A stretch of DNA of 64,000 nucleotides from Planctomycetaceae bacterium (GTDB lineage: Bacteria > Planctomycetota > Planctomycetia > Planctomycetales > Planctomycetaceae): positions 744,001-808,000 of the forward strand of contig JAWKTX010000001.1 in the NCBI GenBank assembly GCA_041398825.1, given 5' to 3'. The position numbers were made by a program, and so were the translations under genes. Below are positions 26,591-35,920 of this stretch, piece after piece (positions within the stretch are counted from its first letter, which is position 1; every line of letters begins with the position of its first letter). A model generated the notes under the pieces. That model worked only from the letters and a program-made list of their open reading frames with translations, was not told where the DNA came from and searched no databases.

Positions 26591-28231
26591 TTAGCTCTGG
26601 CCCTGCCACGGGAGTTCGGCTGCCGCAGAAGGAAGTCGCACAAGCTCGACACCGCTGACCTCCGGATGTTTGAGCACCTGCGCGATGGCATCGGCGGACG
26701 GTTCGCTGTCCAGGTTCAGCACAGCAACAGAATCTCCACCCGGCTGAGCATGTTTTCTGCCCAGAGCCATGTGCGCAATGTTGACTTTGTGTTCGCCGAA
26801 GATCGTACCGATATACCCGATCAGGCCCGGGACGTCCCGATGGCGATAGATCAGCAGAAGTCCGTCGAGATAGGCCTCGAAGTGGAATTCGCCGAGTCGC
26901 ACCAGACGCAGGAACTGATTACCGAAGATTGTGCCTGACGCTTCGAACCGACCATGATCGGTGGTCAGCACGATCGAGATCATTGACGAAAAGTTTTCGC
27001 AGTCACCGCTGGAGGATTCTGTAATCGGAATTCCGCGCGATTGAGCGATTGCCGTGGCATTGATGATATTCACAGACTGGTCGAGCGACCCTTCAAGCAG
27101 GCCGACTGTGAACGAAGATGTCATCAGTCGTGTTTTGCGATTGGCTGCATCACCTCGGAAAATGATTTCAGCAGATTTCAGCCCCTGCCCTTTGATCATC
27201 TGAGATCCAAGCAAACCCAGTCGATGGCTGAGGTCCAGGTAGTGCTTCAGGTCCTGCATCTCGGTCGCGGAAACCGGTGCCATATTAACGGCACAGCGGA
27301 TTTCGTTTCGCAGCAGATAGCCGCAGACCATTTCGGCAGCCTCGATGGCAACCAGTTGTTGTGCTTCTTCGGTGGACGCACCCAGGTGCGGCGTGGCCAG
27401 AACCTGTGGCAGATCAACCAATCGTCGGTCTGTTGGAGGTTCTTCCACAAAAACATCAATCGCCGCGCCACCAACGTGGCCGGATTCGATCGCATCTGCG
27501 AGGTCATTCTCGTCGATAATGCCTCCACGAGCACAATTGATCAGCTGAACTCCCGGCTTCATTTTCTTCAGGCGTTCGGCATTGATCATGCCGCGGGTTT
27601 CGTTTGTCAGCGGCGTATGCACGGTGAGATAATCGCATCGAGTGATGATTTCATCGACGTCGCGGAACAGATCAATGCCCAATTCCTTGGCTTTGTCTTC
27701 GGACAAAAACGGGTCGTAACCCAGCACATTCATTTCAAAGGCAACGGCCCGCTGTGCAACGCTGAGCCCGATTCGTCCCAGACCAATGACGGCCAGCGTT
27801 TTTCCGGCCAGTTGTCGCCCCTGAAAGGATTTTCGATCCCATTTCCCGGCCTTCATACTCGCGTGGGCCGGGCCGATGTTGCGCGAAAGCGCCAGCATCA
27901 TGGCGAAGGTGTGTTCGGCCGTACTGATGGTGTTACCAGCAGGTGTGTTCATCACCAGAATTCCGGCCCTTGTGGCGGCATCCAGGTTGATGTTGTCGAC
28001 GCCCACGCCTGCTCGAGCGATTGCCTTCAGCCGTTTCTGTCCGTCCAGAATCTCCGGAGTCAGCGTGGTTCCGCTTCGGATAATGATCGCATCGCACGAC
28101 TGAAGTTCTTCGCGAACCTGTTCGGGCGTCAAGCCACTCCTGACAACGGGTTCGATCCCTTCGGTTTCTTCCAGAATCTTCAGACCAGCTTTGGACAGAC
28201 TGTCGGTAATGAGAACTCGGTACACGTGCAA
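26591..28231 (-). CDS. serA: D-3-phosphoglycerate dehydrogenase
   Basis: A 546-residue full-length (type I) SerA, catalysing the NAD-dependent oxidation of 3-phosphoglycerate, the first step of serine synthesis. The Rossmann motif GLGRIGLSVAQRA follows the substrate domain (RSGTTLTPEILDG). The active-site arginine is in INCARGGIIDE, the Glu in IDVFVEEPP and the His in ATPHLGASTEEAQ. The extra allosteric-substrate-binding domain (~residues 320-455) and a C-terminal ACT domain (GLIGYIGTIFGEHKVNIAHM) are present, so serine feedback is likely. Start is a TTG at 28231 or the GTG six bases inside. Upstream of the acyl-ligase gene on the same strand by 113 bases. Confidence 0.95.
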   Translation of the reverse strand: MHVYRVLITDSLSKAGLKILEETEGIEPVVRSGLTPEQVREELQSCDAIIIRSGTTLTPEILDGQKRLKAIARAGVGVDNINLDAATRAGILVMNTPAGNTISTAEHTFAMMLALSRNIGPAHASMKAGKWDRKSFQGRQLAGKTLAVIGLGRIGLSVAQRAVAFEMNVLGYDPFLSEDKAKELGIDLFRDVDEIITRCDYLTVHTPLTNETRGMINAERLKKMKPGVQLINCARGGIIDENDLADAIESGHVGGAAIDVFVEEPPTDRRLVDLPQVLATPHLGASTEEAQQLVAIEAAEMVCGYLLRNEIRCAVNMAPVSATEMQDLKHYLDLSHRLGLLGSQMIKGQGLKSAEIIFRGDAANRKTRLMTSSFTVGLLEGSLDQSVNIINATAIAQSRGIPITESSSGDCENFSSMISIVLTTDHGRFEASGTIFGNQFLRLVRLGEFHFEAYLDGLLLIYRHRDVPGLIGYIGTIFGEHKVNIAHMALGRKHAQPGGDSVAVLNLDSEPSADAIAQVLKHPEVSGVELVRLPSAAAELPWQGQS

Positions 28232-28456
28232 ATCTCTGAATCTTGGTTGAGTGATTGGATCGTGTTGGGCGGGTTGCAGCTCCTTTTCATCCAGCTGCGC
28301 ATCCGCGGGGCACGTGTTCTAAGCGTAACGAGCCTAAATCACAAGAAGACGAACGTTTTCAGGGGAAACTTGTGACTGCCCGGAAACCATTCCTGGTTTT
28401 GAACGCAGGGATCCCGGGAGAAGACGCCGGGACGCCATGACGGCCGCCGGTTGTTG

Positions 28457-29437
28457 CTACTTGCGGTCAAGAATCAGCAAACCGACGATGGTCAGGCCAA
28501 TTCCGGCCAGCGTGACGGAAGTCAGCGGTTCCGCAAAAAATACAAATGCCCCCACTGCACACATGGCATTCTGGGAGGCATTTACCACATTGGCGCGGCT
28601 GATGGTGAGGAATCGAAGAGCGTGTGTGATGGCGAAGAATCCTACCGCGTTGAACGTTCCAGCCGCAATCATTGTCCACCAGTCCTGACCGCTGATCGCT
28701 CTAAGCCCGGAAATCCCCAGATTTGCCGCGCTGATGGGACAAAGAGTCAACAACCCCGTCACGCTGAATGCCAAAAGAGTGACCTCAATCGGGAGTTTTG
28801 ACTGCACCACGCGCCGAATCACGACACCACACAGTCCGTAGGAGACGCCGGATACCAGCGCGATGGCAATTCCAAAGGATGCGGAACTCTTCGATGGGTC
28901 AACGCTTCCACCGCCGGTATGAGCCGCGGCAGAAAGAAATCCGATTGAAGCGACCATCAGTCCCATACTGATTGCTGTGCGCACAGAGACGGCATCGCCA
29001 ACAACGATGCGGCCGACGATCGCTCCACTGACGATGATTGAAGAAAACACGATCGGAACTGTGATCGCCAAACCAATTTCACGCAGTGCCAGCTGGAAGC
29101 CAAGGTTACCGCCAAACTGCATCAGCAACGCCGCCCCGATCAATGGTCGAAAGGCAGACCATGCCGGGAAAGTTGTTCTGCCCTTCGAAATATTCATCGC
29201 CAGCAGGACAGCCGCAGCAAGAAAAGTCGGCAGTGCCTTCATTCCGGATATCCAGACATCCCAGAAGAAACCGCCCTGCCCTTTCGCCAGTTGACGCAAG
29301 GCCAGATTCGCTACGGAATATCCGACGGCTGCCAGCAATCCCAGTGCGACACCTTTGGCGGCGTCAGAATCCGCAGTCTTCAGCGGCGGTACGGGAGGCT
29401 GGGTCGATTCCGGACGACGAACGGCGGCGGTACTCAT
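28457..29437 (-). CDS. EamA/DMT-superfamily transporter
   Basis: A 326-residue integral membrane protein from the ATG at 29437; the frame is open to 29536 but the extra 33 residues are polar and unsupported. After ~28 polar residues come about ten hydrophobic segments in two homologous halves, each the EamA domain (LGLLAAVGYSVANLALRQLA in the first, IALVSGVSYGLCGVVIRRVV in the second). The ending ALRFLTISRANVVNASQNAM and PLTSVTLAGIGLTIVGLLIL is typical of drug/metabolite exporters. Substrate unknown. It is the last ordinary chromosomal gene before the repeat-rich and cassette region. Confidence 0.88.
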   Translation of the reverse strand: MSTAAVRRPESTQPPVPPLKTADSDAAKGVALGLLAAVGYSVANLALRQLAKGQGGFFWDVWISGMKALPTFLAAAVLLAMNISKGRTTFPAWSAFRPLIGAALLMQFGGNLGFQLALREIGLAITVPIVFSSIIVSGAIVGRIVVGDAVSVRTAISMGLMVASIGFLSAAAHTGGGSVDPSKSSASFGIAIALVSGVSYGLCGVVIRRVVQSKLPIEVTLLAFSVTGLLTLCPISAANLGISGLRAISGQDWWTMIAAGTFNAVGFFAITHALRFLTISRANVVNASQNAMCAVGAFVFFAEPLTSVTLAGIGLTIVGLLILDRK

Positions 29438-30083
29438 AGGTCTCGATGTTCGGTCAGACGGTTCTGAACGCCCGGGTGGAACGGAATGAGTGGATGTCTC
29501 GATCAGTGAACAGACCGAATGATAGTCCACTGACACGGCGCGACCAGAAGACGTACCGGCCTTTTAGCGTGGGTTTTCCGGTTTCCTGATAAGAGTTTTC
29601 AGGAATTCTTCATTTTTGATGCATCGGACGAGTGCCTTATTGCAGGCTCTGAATGCCCCGAGGCTTTTGTTGTCGGATGTAAAAATAGATCATGGTGGTG
29701 CTGCTATCGGCGTTACCAGGGACATGCCTGACAGGTGCCGATACCCTTTTCGTCTTTCAGCAGGCCGCTGCAAAAAACGACACGAAAGTAAACCCGAAAC
29801 ATGAACGAGTAAACTCAGGCGTGAACCGCGAAGCGAGCGAGAGACAGCCTCAGTCCGGGAACCGGCAGCACCGCCGTGAGACCGGCCCAGCGGGAAACCC
29901 GATGCGTCAGCAAGGGACCGGAGAGCGAGCACGCAAAGTCGCCAAGGCGCGAAGACGCGAAGACGAAACGCCAGAAGAACAGTCCGTAGGCTCGAGGCAT
30001 CCGTCTGGACCCCTCAAGTTCCCCCAGAATTGTTGTCCGCCTTTTGGCAGCATTGGCGTCTTTTGGTGAGACATCACCCCGCA

Positions 30084-30335
30084 CATGCCAAAAAGAAAAC
30101 CCGAAGCGTGAGCGAGGGATGAACTGCCCTGACCATCTGTCGCGGTCGTGCCAGTGCATATGTTCGTTCCATTCCAGAGCTATGCTCGCTGCTCGTTTAA
30201 CCGACCGAAAGGGGAGGCTGCTTCACGCGAGGTGTCTGTCCCTAATTGCCGAACCGGCCCGAAGGGTGGCCTCAGCACAAGCGGCCTCACACATTTCTTC
30301 ACGACGGTAGTTCTTCACGACCTGCGCCGTTCGAA
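30084..30335 (+). repeat. Diverged duplication, copy 1
   Basis: Begins ATGCCAAAAAGAAAACCCGA and contains CCAGTGCATATG, TTCCATTCCAGAGC, CGTTTAACCGACCGAAAGG and, near the end, GCGCCGTTCGAAGATC. The same landmarks occur in the same order and spacing in the copy starting at 30362, with substitutions and small indels. Confidence 0.65.
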
Positions 30336-30361
30336 GATCGCTGCCTGATTCCAACAGGTGC

Positions 30362-30590
30362 TCCAAGACAGTGCCACAAGGAAACCCAAAGCGTGAGCAG
30401 GATCAACCACTCGCGTAACCATCCGTCCCTCGGGTCACAGTCGAGCCAGTGCAGATGACTGAACCAATCAAGAACGGTCATTCTATTCCAGAACAGTGCC
30501 TGCCGCTGTTTAACCCGACCCAAAGGAGGCCTGATCAGACGCATTCTCACCGCCGTTCTTCCGACGATCTACATCAAAAGATGAACGTCT
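30362..30590 (+). repeat. Diverged duplication, copy 2
   Basis: Landmarks CCACAAGGAAACCCAAAGCG, CCAGTGCAGATG, TCTATTCCAGAAC, TGTTTAACCCGACCCAAAGG and CGCCGTTCTTCCGACGATC match copy 1 at 30084 in order. No coding role is seen. Confidence 0.65.
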
Positions 30591-31268
30591 TTATGATCGC
30601 ACTCTGCAGCGGGTCCAGCGACGGATCAGCATCGACGCGTTGACTTCGATGGTTTCCTTCGGGCGGCTGGATAGCTATCAGAGCATCGACTCCCAACCAG
30701 TGCGGAAACCAGCGTGCGTCTCTCGCTCAGGTGAATCGCGCTGACGCATGTTCCATGGCTGCAGCGACATCCACCCCACCCCTTTTTGTACGAACTTCAG
30801 CATTCAAGGGCGATACATTGACACCTGTAAGCCATGCGGGTATTGTGATACCCGTCGATTAGACGTCAATCGCACAATATCTGCCCACGCGTGATATTGA
30901 ATATTACCGCCTATTCGCGCGTTTTTTCCCTTCCAATATCAGGATATCACGCTTATGAAGATAATGAAGAGTTACTTGTCAATTGGGTTGATGTCTTCCA
31001 TAGCCATCCGATGCGAATTTTGTTTGCCTGTCTTCTGCCATTCTTAGCTGCTGATTGGTTCAAAAGAAAAGTGCTGGCACTATGCAGGTCGATACACCCA
31101 GCGAAAAATGGTTCGCAGCTCCCCATTGAGCCGACTGGCAAATACGCATTCATTGGCTGCATGATGCACTGATTTATAGCAGATGGCTCGTGCTTCTCTA
31201 CCGTTCTCCAAAATCGAACTCCAGGCTTTGGGGGCCGGATCTAATCAAACTGGAGGGCGGCAACGCAG

Positions 31269-31526
31269 TTGATCACGCTCACGAGTGACGGTTTTGCCAC
31301 ATACCATGGACTATCCGGAGTGGATCGTATAGGTAGCATACCGGCAAACTCGGCGTTCGTGACTACGGGTCGCCCGTCTCCTTTGGAGCGACTCAGCGCA
31401 ACCGAAGAAGGACACGAGTTCGGTCTGAATTCGACGTGTCTCACCCAGCACTACCAGCTGTCGATCTATCTTCCTGACAATGGTATGGAGCTGAAAGTCA
31501 CAGGAACGATTTTAACTACGCGGTGA
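31269..31526 (+). CDS. Possible short cassette gene of unknown function
   Basis: An 85-residue frame from a TTG at 31269 (MITLTSDGFATYHGLSGVDR) to a TGA at 31524. Composition is plausible for a small soluble protein and it is on the plus strand like the cassette genes to its right. It lacks a recognisable family, a good ribosome site and a clear attC-like site directly behind it. It could be a fragment. The surrounding stretch 30891-31700 otherwise holds only short incoherent frames, including a 93-residue one at 30891 that I do not support. Confidence 0.25.
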   Translation: MITLTSDGFATYHGLSGVDRIGSIPANSAFVTTGRPSPLERLSATEEGHEFGLNSTCLTQHYQLSIYLPDNGMELKVTGTILTTR

Positions 31527-31716
31527 CTACCGCTTTTGGTTAGTTCAAACTATCATCGACGTTTGCAGACGATGTTGATGTGAGTCAAAAAGAGGCAACA
31601 ATAAGATGCAAGCCGGAGCGTGTTTGATGGACTGGTGCACACATTGGAAAATCAACCGCGCAAACTGTACGATCTGTCGTTCTTCCACAATCACCACGCG
31701 ACCATGGTATAGAAAA

Positions 31717-32130
31717 TGACGCTGCTGAAATCGACGTAAGCTGAATCACAATTGCCGCTGTTGTCTGCATGGTGCTTGTTGGTTGCGGCTCCGAAAACAC
31801 CGGAGACGGCAACGAATCAAGGTCTTCAAGTCCGTTCGGTTCGAATGACCAAACACAACTCACTTGATGATAAAAAATGTCGCAAAGCAATAAGGTGCTC
31901 GCTGATGGGACGATTCTGCTGAATGACAAACAGGTCGTCATTGACGAACTTAAGATCAAGCTGCAGAACTCAAAGAAAAGAACGGTGTGGTTTGGTACTA
32001 TCAGGAAAAGGGGCGGCGAACCGCCGCCACAGGCAATGTCCGTAATGGAGGCCGTCGTGGATGCAAAACCTGATTAAGCTGTCCTCCAAACTGACTTCTC
32101 GAACTAATCATCATTCCGTGCGGCAACTGA
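31717..32130 (+). pseudogene. Decayed lipoprotein cassette gene, copy 1
   Basis: Fragments of one protein in shifting frames. A lipoprotein leader (TIAAVVCMVLVGCGS) is followed, after shifts, by KVLADGTILLNDKQVVIDEL, KNSKKRTVWFGT-type remnants of a WYY(R/Q)EKG stretch, and PPPQAMSVMEAVVDAK, ending at a TGA at 32128. The same gene is present at 35473-35911, and each copy preserves segments that the other has lost, so the ancestor of ~130-140 residues can be rebuilt. The C-terminal domain has an ExbD/TolR-like feel (LADGTILLNDKQV, then a helix and VDAKLPIKLSS) but the leader is a lipobox. An attC-like site follows at once. Confidence 0.75.
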
Positions 32131-32139
32131 ATCCGCGGA

Positions 32140-32226
32140 AGAACAAACGGTTGAACGTGAGCGGCAGATCATTGCCTGAACGAAGCAACGGTTTCACGCC
32201 ACGTTACTCCGTGTAGCGTTCGTCGA
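32140..32226 (+). repeat. attC-like site 1
   Basis: Left arm AGAACAAACGGTTGAACGTG then AGCGGC; right arm CGCCACGTTACTCCGTGTAGC ending in the R'-like core GTTCGTC at 32218-32224. Clearly homologous to site 7 (35921) behind the other copy of the same lipoprotein gene. Confidence 0.65.
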
Positions 32227-32863
32227 TGAAATAAGATGGCCTTCTTTAGCGATGACAAATTTATACTTCGCAGGCATTGCTGATGACTGGCGATCAAGAT
32301 CTCATCGGATTTACGTTCGTTGCTAGCGGAAACCGGTTCCAGGCAGCCATTCGATGACAGCGTTTGCCACCGCAACGCCTGTTAATGGTCGGATTCGCGA
32401 CCGTTTCGTTCTTGCATGGAACAAAGAGCTATATCTTTGGCAATAGATTGACATTAACTCTGCTGGCAAGGGCATACTACTGACTGGCGTTTGATCGACT
32501 CACTTATGCATTGCGACTCAAGCGGTCGAACTTCCTTCTGTAAATGCCCTGCTGATGGCCTTTACTGAATTTCAGCCTACATCAGGTGGACGCAGACGCC
32601 ATTACGCTCAGTTAATTTCTCCGACAAGACATAGTTAAGCCAACGCCAAAAACAACTGGATAGCACCAACCACCTATTGATGCGCAATGAAGAACACGAG
32701 CGCTTCGGCAATGCTGAATGTTCGACAATGCGTCGATTATGGGACGTTGGATCAACCTTTCGAGATGCGGACGCGAATGGAATGCACTTTGTGACGAAAT
32801 TGGCAACCGGTATCGTGTGGTCTACGTTGCGCTACGTTGTATATTGGAACCCGAAAGTCGCGA
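32227..32863 (+). other. Decayed cassette remnants
   Basis: No intact gene. Near the right end a shifted frame gives CDEIGNRYRVVYVALRC and LEPESRDEQNG just before the next attC-like site, which looks like the C-terminus of a lost cassette gene. The rest (32230-32680) is unreadable in any frame. Confidence 0.4.
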
Positions 32864-32951
32864 CGAACAAAACGGTTGAACCCGAGTTGCCGGGATGACG
32901 GTTTTGGAAATGAAGCACCTGCGGCAACCGTTAGCGTAGTCGTTACTTGCT
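32864..32951 (+). repeat. attC-like site 2
   Basis: Left arm CGAACAAAACGGTTGAACCC then GAGTTGCCGGG; right arm GCGGCAACCGTTAGCGTAGTC and R'-like core GTTACTT at 32942-32948. The inner arms GAGTTGCCG and CGGCAAC pair. Confidence 0.7.
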
Positions 32952-32962
32952 GGCGCATACTT

Positions 32963-33367
32963 GGTCGTTGTGGTCCTCCGGAGCGAACCTGCGATGTCGG
33001 CAACCCATTTGTAGCGCACCCAGATGGCAACCGTTTTACTGTCGACTTTTGTAGTTTCAGGTGCTACGTGACCCAGATACGACGGCTATGGATCGCATTC
33101 GCTGACGAAAGCCAAGAAAATGTAAGATGAACTTCTGAACGAGACAGCGGCCGATTAGTGGAAAAGACCAGATCTGCTGGAAAATCTGCGGCAGACTTTT
33201 CCGAATTGTTGTCACTGGCAGACAAGGATGCAAAGAGATTGATGGCACCACAAAGATTCATGCGCAAGGTCGGACCAGGGAGATCACGAATGAGCCGCGT
33301 CTGGCGGCGGAAATCATCTGACGGCGCAAACGTAGCAGGTATGGCCGTACGGCGAATACTGAAATAG
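32963..33367 (+). pseudogene. Decayed cassette gene of unknown family
   Basis: Lying between sites 2 and 3, it shows protein-like segments in at least two frames: NPFVAHPDGNRFTVDF early, DELLNETAAD and KRPDLLENLRQTFP in the middle, then SELLSLADKDAKRLMAPQRF in another frame, ending at the TAG at 33365. The order and spacing suggest one ancestral gene of ~130 residues broken by small indels. I do not recognise the family. Confidence 0.5.
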
Positions 33368-33376
33368 CGGGACGCA

Positions 33377-33466
33377 AGTAACAACAAGATGCAGCCGAGT
33401 TGGCGTCGGCGGCTTTCACATGGTAAGTCAACTCGCGCGCCAACCGGCTGATCTGGCGTTAGCTGG
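33377..33466 (+). repeat. attC-like site 3
   Basis: Left arm AGTAACAACAAGATGCAGCC then GAGTTGGCG; right arm CGCCAACCGGCTGATCTGGC followed by the R'-like core GTTAGCT at 33458-33464. Inner arms GTTGGCG and CGCCAAC pair, and GCAGCC pairs with GGCTGAT with one bulge, the usual attC geometry. Confidence 0.8.
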
Positions 33467-33480
33467 CAAACCAAAACCAC

Positions 33481-34145
33481 ATGGCAACACCCGAGTACAG
33501 TCCTGACGATATCGAGATCATTGACGGGCTGAACGGCAGTCTGAAGACGGCCTGCGATGTTCGTCGGTCCGCTCGACGATCCTGCCGCGATCAACACGTT
33601 GCTCACTGAATCACTCTGCATCGCACTCGACAACGCAATAACCGGTTGTGCGACAGCGATCACAATCACAACGGCAGCCGACGATGCAGGTGCCGCTACC
33701 GTCCGCGACGACGGCCCCGGGTTCGATGTCGAAATCTTCCCACAACGGTATGACCACACCGAAATTCCTGCTCACGCAACTGCACGTCGCAAAGCAAAAA
33801 CAACACTCGTCAATGAAACGCTGTGCGGTATTGGTATCTTCGCTGGCAAACGCTCTCAGCAAGTCACTGGTCGTCGAGACGGTTCAACATGGTTTGCCTT
33901 GGGCGACAAAGATTATTCATGCGGCAAGGCAACGGGGCCGATCCGGAAAATCGAACCCGCCGCAGAACAGTGGCAACAGATCACTTTCCAGCCCGATCCT
34001 GGACATCTTTGGTTCAAGTCATGGTCATCGGACTACTTTTCCGGACTGGTTCATAAAGCAGTTTGACCTTCGGTCGGCCACGGTTAATCTTTGCCACGGC
34101 ACGACGTCGACCCAACTGTATCCGTATCCCGAAAACGCCAGCTAA
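33481..34145 (+). pseudogene. Frameshifted stand-alone GyrB-type GHKL ATPase cassette
   Basis: The ATG at 33481 begins MATPEYSPDDIEIIDGL, then the frame breaks; one base over it continues AV-stop-RRPAMFVGPLDD, corresponding to GyrB's EAVRKRPxMYIG. The next frame gives ESLCIALDNAITGCATAI (N-box) and VRDDGPGFDVEIF (the DDGPG ATP-binding motif). Later pieces alternate between frames: KFLLTQLHVAK, TTLVNETLCGIGI, ANALSKSLVVETVQHGLPW, IEPAAEQWQQITFQPDP, SATVNLCHGTTSTQLYPYPE. This is the order of the gyrase B N-terminal ATPase region, in a protein of only ~220 residues with no toprim part. At least five shifts and one CGA-to-TGA stop make it a pseudogene unless the sequence is wrong. Confidence 0.85.
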
Positions 34146-34230
34146 CAATACAATGCACCGGATTTGCCGTCCGGGTCGAATCTGAATTTGTCGCCGCTGG
34201 CGGCAACCTGGTGATTGTGGTCGTTCGCCG
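34142..34230 (+). repeat. attC-like site 4
   Basis: Left arm GCTAACAATACAATGCACCG then GATTTGCCG; right arm CGGCAACCTGGTGATTGTGG and R'-like core GTTCGCC at 34223-34229. The arms CAATGCACCGGATTTGCCG and CGGCAACCTGGTGATTG pair with small bulges. The stop of the GyrB-like remnant overlaps its left edge. Confidence 0.85.
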
Positions 34231-34248
34231 CTTCAACAAGGCCACCTG

Positions 34249-34621
34249 ATGCCGAGTGAGTTCGAAACATTCACGTCCTGGAACGTAATCGAGCCAGCGG
34301 GCCCTTGACTCTTGAGGCCATTCGTTCAACTATGCCAATGGGGATTTTCGAATATCACCTTCTTTGTACAAAGGCAGCACTCAGTTTGCATGCGCTTCGC
34401 GAGCGTGTCACGTCTATGTGCTCAGTGGCTCGTGCAGCTACGAGATGAAAGGTCGGGTCTGGAAATTGGACGGCCCCTGCTACACTGAACTTCCGGCCGG
34501 ACAATTTAACTTTCGTGTCGATTGCGATTCTTCTGTTGAACTCGTGAGCGTATGGGAGTTGCCCGTCGGCTTCCGGGTCCGCGATAGAAGCAACGAACCA
34601 AGCGATGGACCGAGTCGCTGA
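34249..34621 (+). pseudogene. Frameshifted cupin-like cassette gene
   Basis: The ATG at 34249, 20 bases after site 4, gives MPSEFETFTSWNVIEPAGP and then a stop; a different frame continues TLEAIRSTMPMGIFEYHL, and a third gives HVYVLSGSCSYEMKGRVWKL, GPCYTELPAGQFNFRVD and ELVSVWELPVGF up to a TGA at 34619. The VYVLSG ... LPAGQFNF pattern resembles a small cupin barrel, but the usual metal histidines are not all visible. The third frame alone could make ~85 residues from a TTG at 34364. Broken by at least two shifts. Confidence 0.6.
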
Positions 34622-34687
34622 ACGGCCTGTTTTTCCATGGGATGATCGCTCGCGGCGACCGCGGTCATCGCAATCGTCGTTCGGCGT
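34591..34687 (+). repeat. attC-like site 5
   Basis: Left arm GCAACGAACCAAGCGATGGA then CCGAGTCGCTG; right arm CGGCGACCGCGGTCATCGC and, after AATC, the R'-like core GTTCGGC at 34679-34685. GCGATGGACCGAGTCGC pairs with GCGACCGCGGTCATCGC. The site overlaps the end of the cupin-like frame. Confidence 0.8.
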
Positions 34688-34699
34688 CAGAGCAGGAAT

Positions 34700-35405
34700 T
34701 GTGACATATGGGTTCGCAGGATGGGAAATCTTCGGAAGGCATGACACGAAAGTGTTGGTTCGGACGGCAGCTGAGACCATTCTGATGTTACGAGACGCCG
34801 AGCAACTCATGGGCGGAAGGCTTGGTGTGGAAGGTTTAGAACGAGCCATGCTCGTCTCGGCGATGCGATCCAAAGTGGCGATGGCCTCGGCGAGCTGACC
34901 CTCCACGCCTTAGCAGACTTCGTGCCGATGGCGTTCGTGGCGGGATAGCGTTGTCGGACTCCGGGGTGAGTTTGCCCGACCATCGCCGCAAGGATTCTCG
35001 CAACTGCATCCGCGAGTACCGACGCCTGACGAGGAACTGATATACCGCGAAGCAGACGCTGGCCCAGATGTGGTGGCAGAGTCGCCGACGATGTTCGCTA
35101 CGCTCCAGCGCTGGAATGGTGCATTGGCGTTGGTCGAGAACGCCCTTGCCAGGGGGGCAAAAAGGGAGCGACCTTGAGTTTGCCCCCACGTTGCTAAATG
35201 GGCCGGATGATGTGCCCTCTGCTGGCAAAACGCCCGACCTTCCCGGAACGACCTTGGTGGCTGTCGCAGTGGATGCCCAAGCCCTGGTAAAAGCCCTGGT
35301 GGTACCAATCGGCTGTGCGCTCGCTGGAACAGCGGCTGAACACTTCGCAACAGTAAAGGCACGCCGGAACGGCAGTTTGAACCGAGTGGCGAAACAACCG
35401 AATTG
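34700..35405 (+). pseudogene. Decayed cassette gene of unknown family
   Basis: Three long protein-like segments lie in consecutive order in different plus frames: TAAETILMLRDAEQLMGGRL and EGLERAMLVSAMRSK (34760-34890), then VVGLRGEFARPSPQGFSQL, PRVPTPDEELIYREADAGPD and ESPTMFATLQRWNGALALVE (34950-35170), then LEFAPTLLNGPDDVPSAGK and GTTLVAVAVDAQALVKALVV (35175-35320). They read like one soluble protein of ~220 residues broken by two or more indels. I do not recognise it. A minus-strand frame over the same bases is Ser/Arg-rich and not credible. Confidence 0.55.
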
Positions 35406-35452
35406 ACGTGGAACGTCGCTCACCGCCACCCGGTTAGCTTAGACGTTCTTCC
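35364..35452 (+). repeat. attC-like site 6
   Basis: Left arm GGAACGGCAGTTTGAACCG then AGTGGCG; right arm CGCCACCCGGTTAGCTTAGAC and R'-like core GTTCTTC at 35445-35451. AACCGAGTGGCG pairs with CGCCACCCGGTT. Confidence 0.75.
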
Positions 35453-35472
35453 GCTAACCACTCACGCGACCA

Positions 35473-35911
35473 ATGGTGAGAAAATGACACTGCTGAAACC
35501 TGACGTGCTTGAATCACAATTGCCGCTGTTGTCTGCATTGTGCTTGTTGGTTGCGGCTCCGGAAAACACCACAGACAGACGGCAACGAATCAAGGTCTTC
35601 AAGTCCGCTGTTCGGTTCGAATGACCAAACACAACTCCGTTTGATGATAAAAATGTCGCAAAGGTCAAGGTGCTCGCTGATGGGACGATTTCCTGCTGAA
35701 TGACAAACAGGTCGTCATTGACGAACTTAAGACCGCTTTCGCAGAACTCAAAGAAAAGAACGGCGTGGTTTGGTACTACCGTGAAAAAGGGGCGGGCGAA
35801 CCGCCGCCACAGGCAATGTCCGTAATGGAGGCCGTCGTGGATGCAAAACTCCCGATTAAGCTATCCTCCAATCCTGACTTCTCGGATTCAGTCGGCCCAG
35901 GTGGCAACTGA
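35473..35911 (+). pseudogene. Decayed lipoprotein cassette gene, copy 2
   Basis: Homologous to 31717-32130 over its whole length. The leader reads TIAAVVCIVLVGCGSG in one frame and the C-terminal part reads NVAKVKVLADGTI, then LLNDKQVVIDELKTAFAELK, KNGVVWYYREKGAGEPPPQ and AMSVMEAVVDAKLPIKLSS to the TGA at 35909 in others. Indels lie at different places from those in copy 1 (for instance two extra bases at ~35690), so the two copies decayed independently after duplication. The C-terminal two thirds is nearly intact here. Function of the ancestor is unknown. Confidence 0.8.
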
Positions 35912-35920
35912 ATCCGCGGA

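Larger units (their letters stand above)
29438..30890. other. Gene-poor region with dispersed repeat fragments
   Basis: About 1.45 kb without a supported gene. It contains phrases such as CCCGAAACATGAACGAG (~29793), ACCCGAAGCGTGAGCGAGGG (~30099) and ACCCAAAGCGTGAGCAGG (~30376), which are versions of one repeat. Frames on both strands are Arg/Ser/Pro-rich and overlap each other. I take it as an accumulation of decayed repeats bordering the cassette array. Confidence 0.6.

Noticed and set aside
30891..31172. A 93-residue plus frame at the left edge of the array
   Set aside because: No ribosome site, family or attC-like site behind it; composition is mixed. Listed only as doubtful background.
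34836..35429. Long minus-strand frame over a decayed cassette
   Set aside because: Ser/Arg/Pro-rich shadow. The plus strand over the same bases gives well-formed protein segments in sequence.
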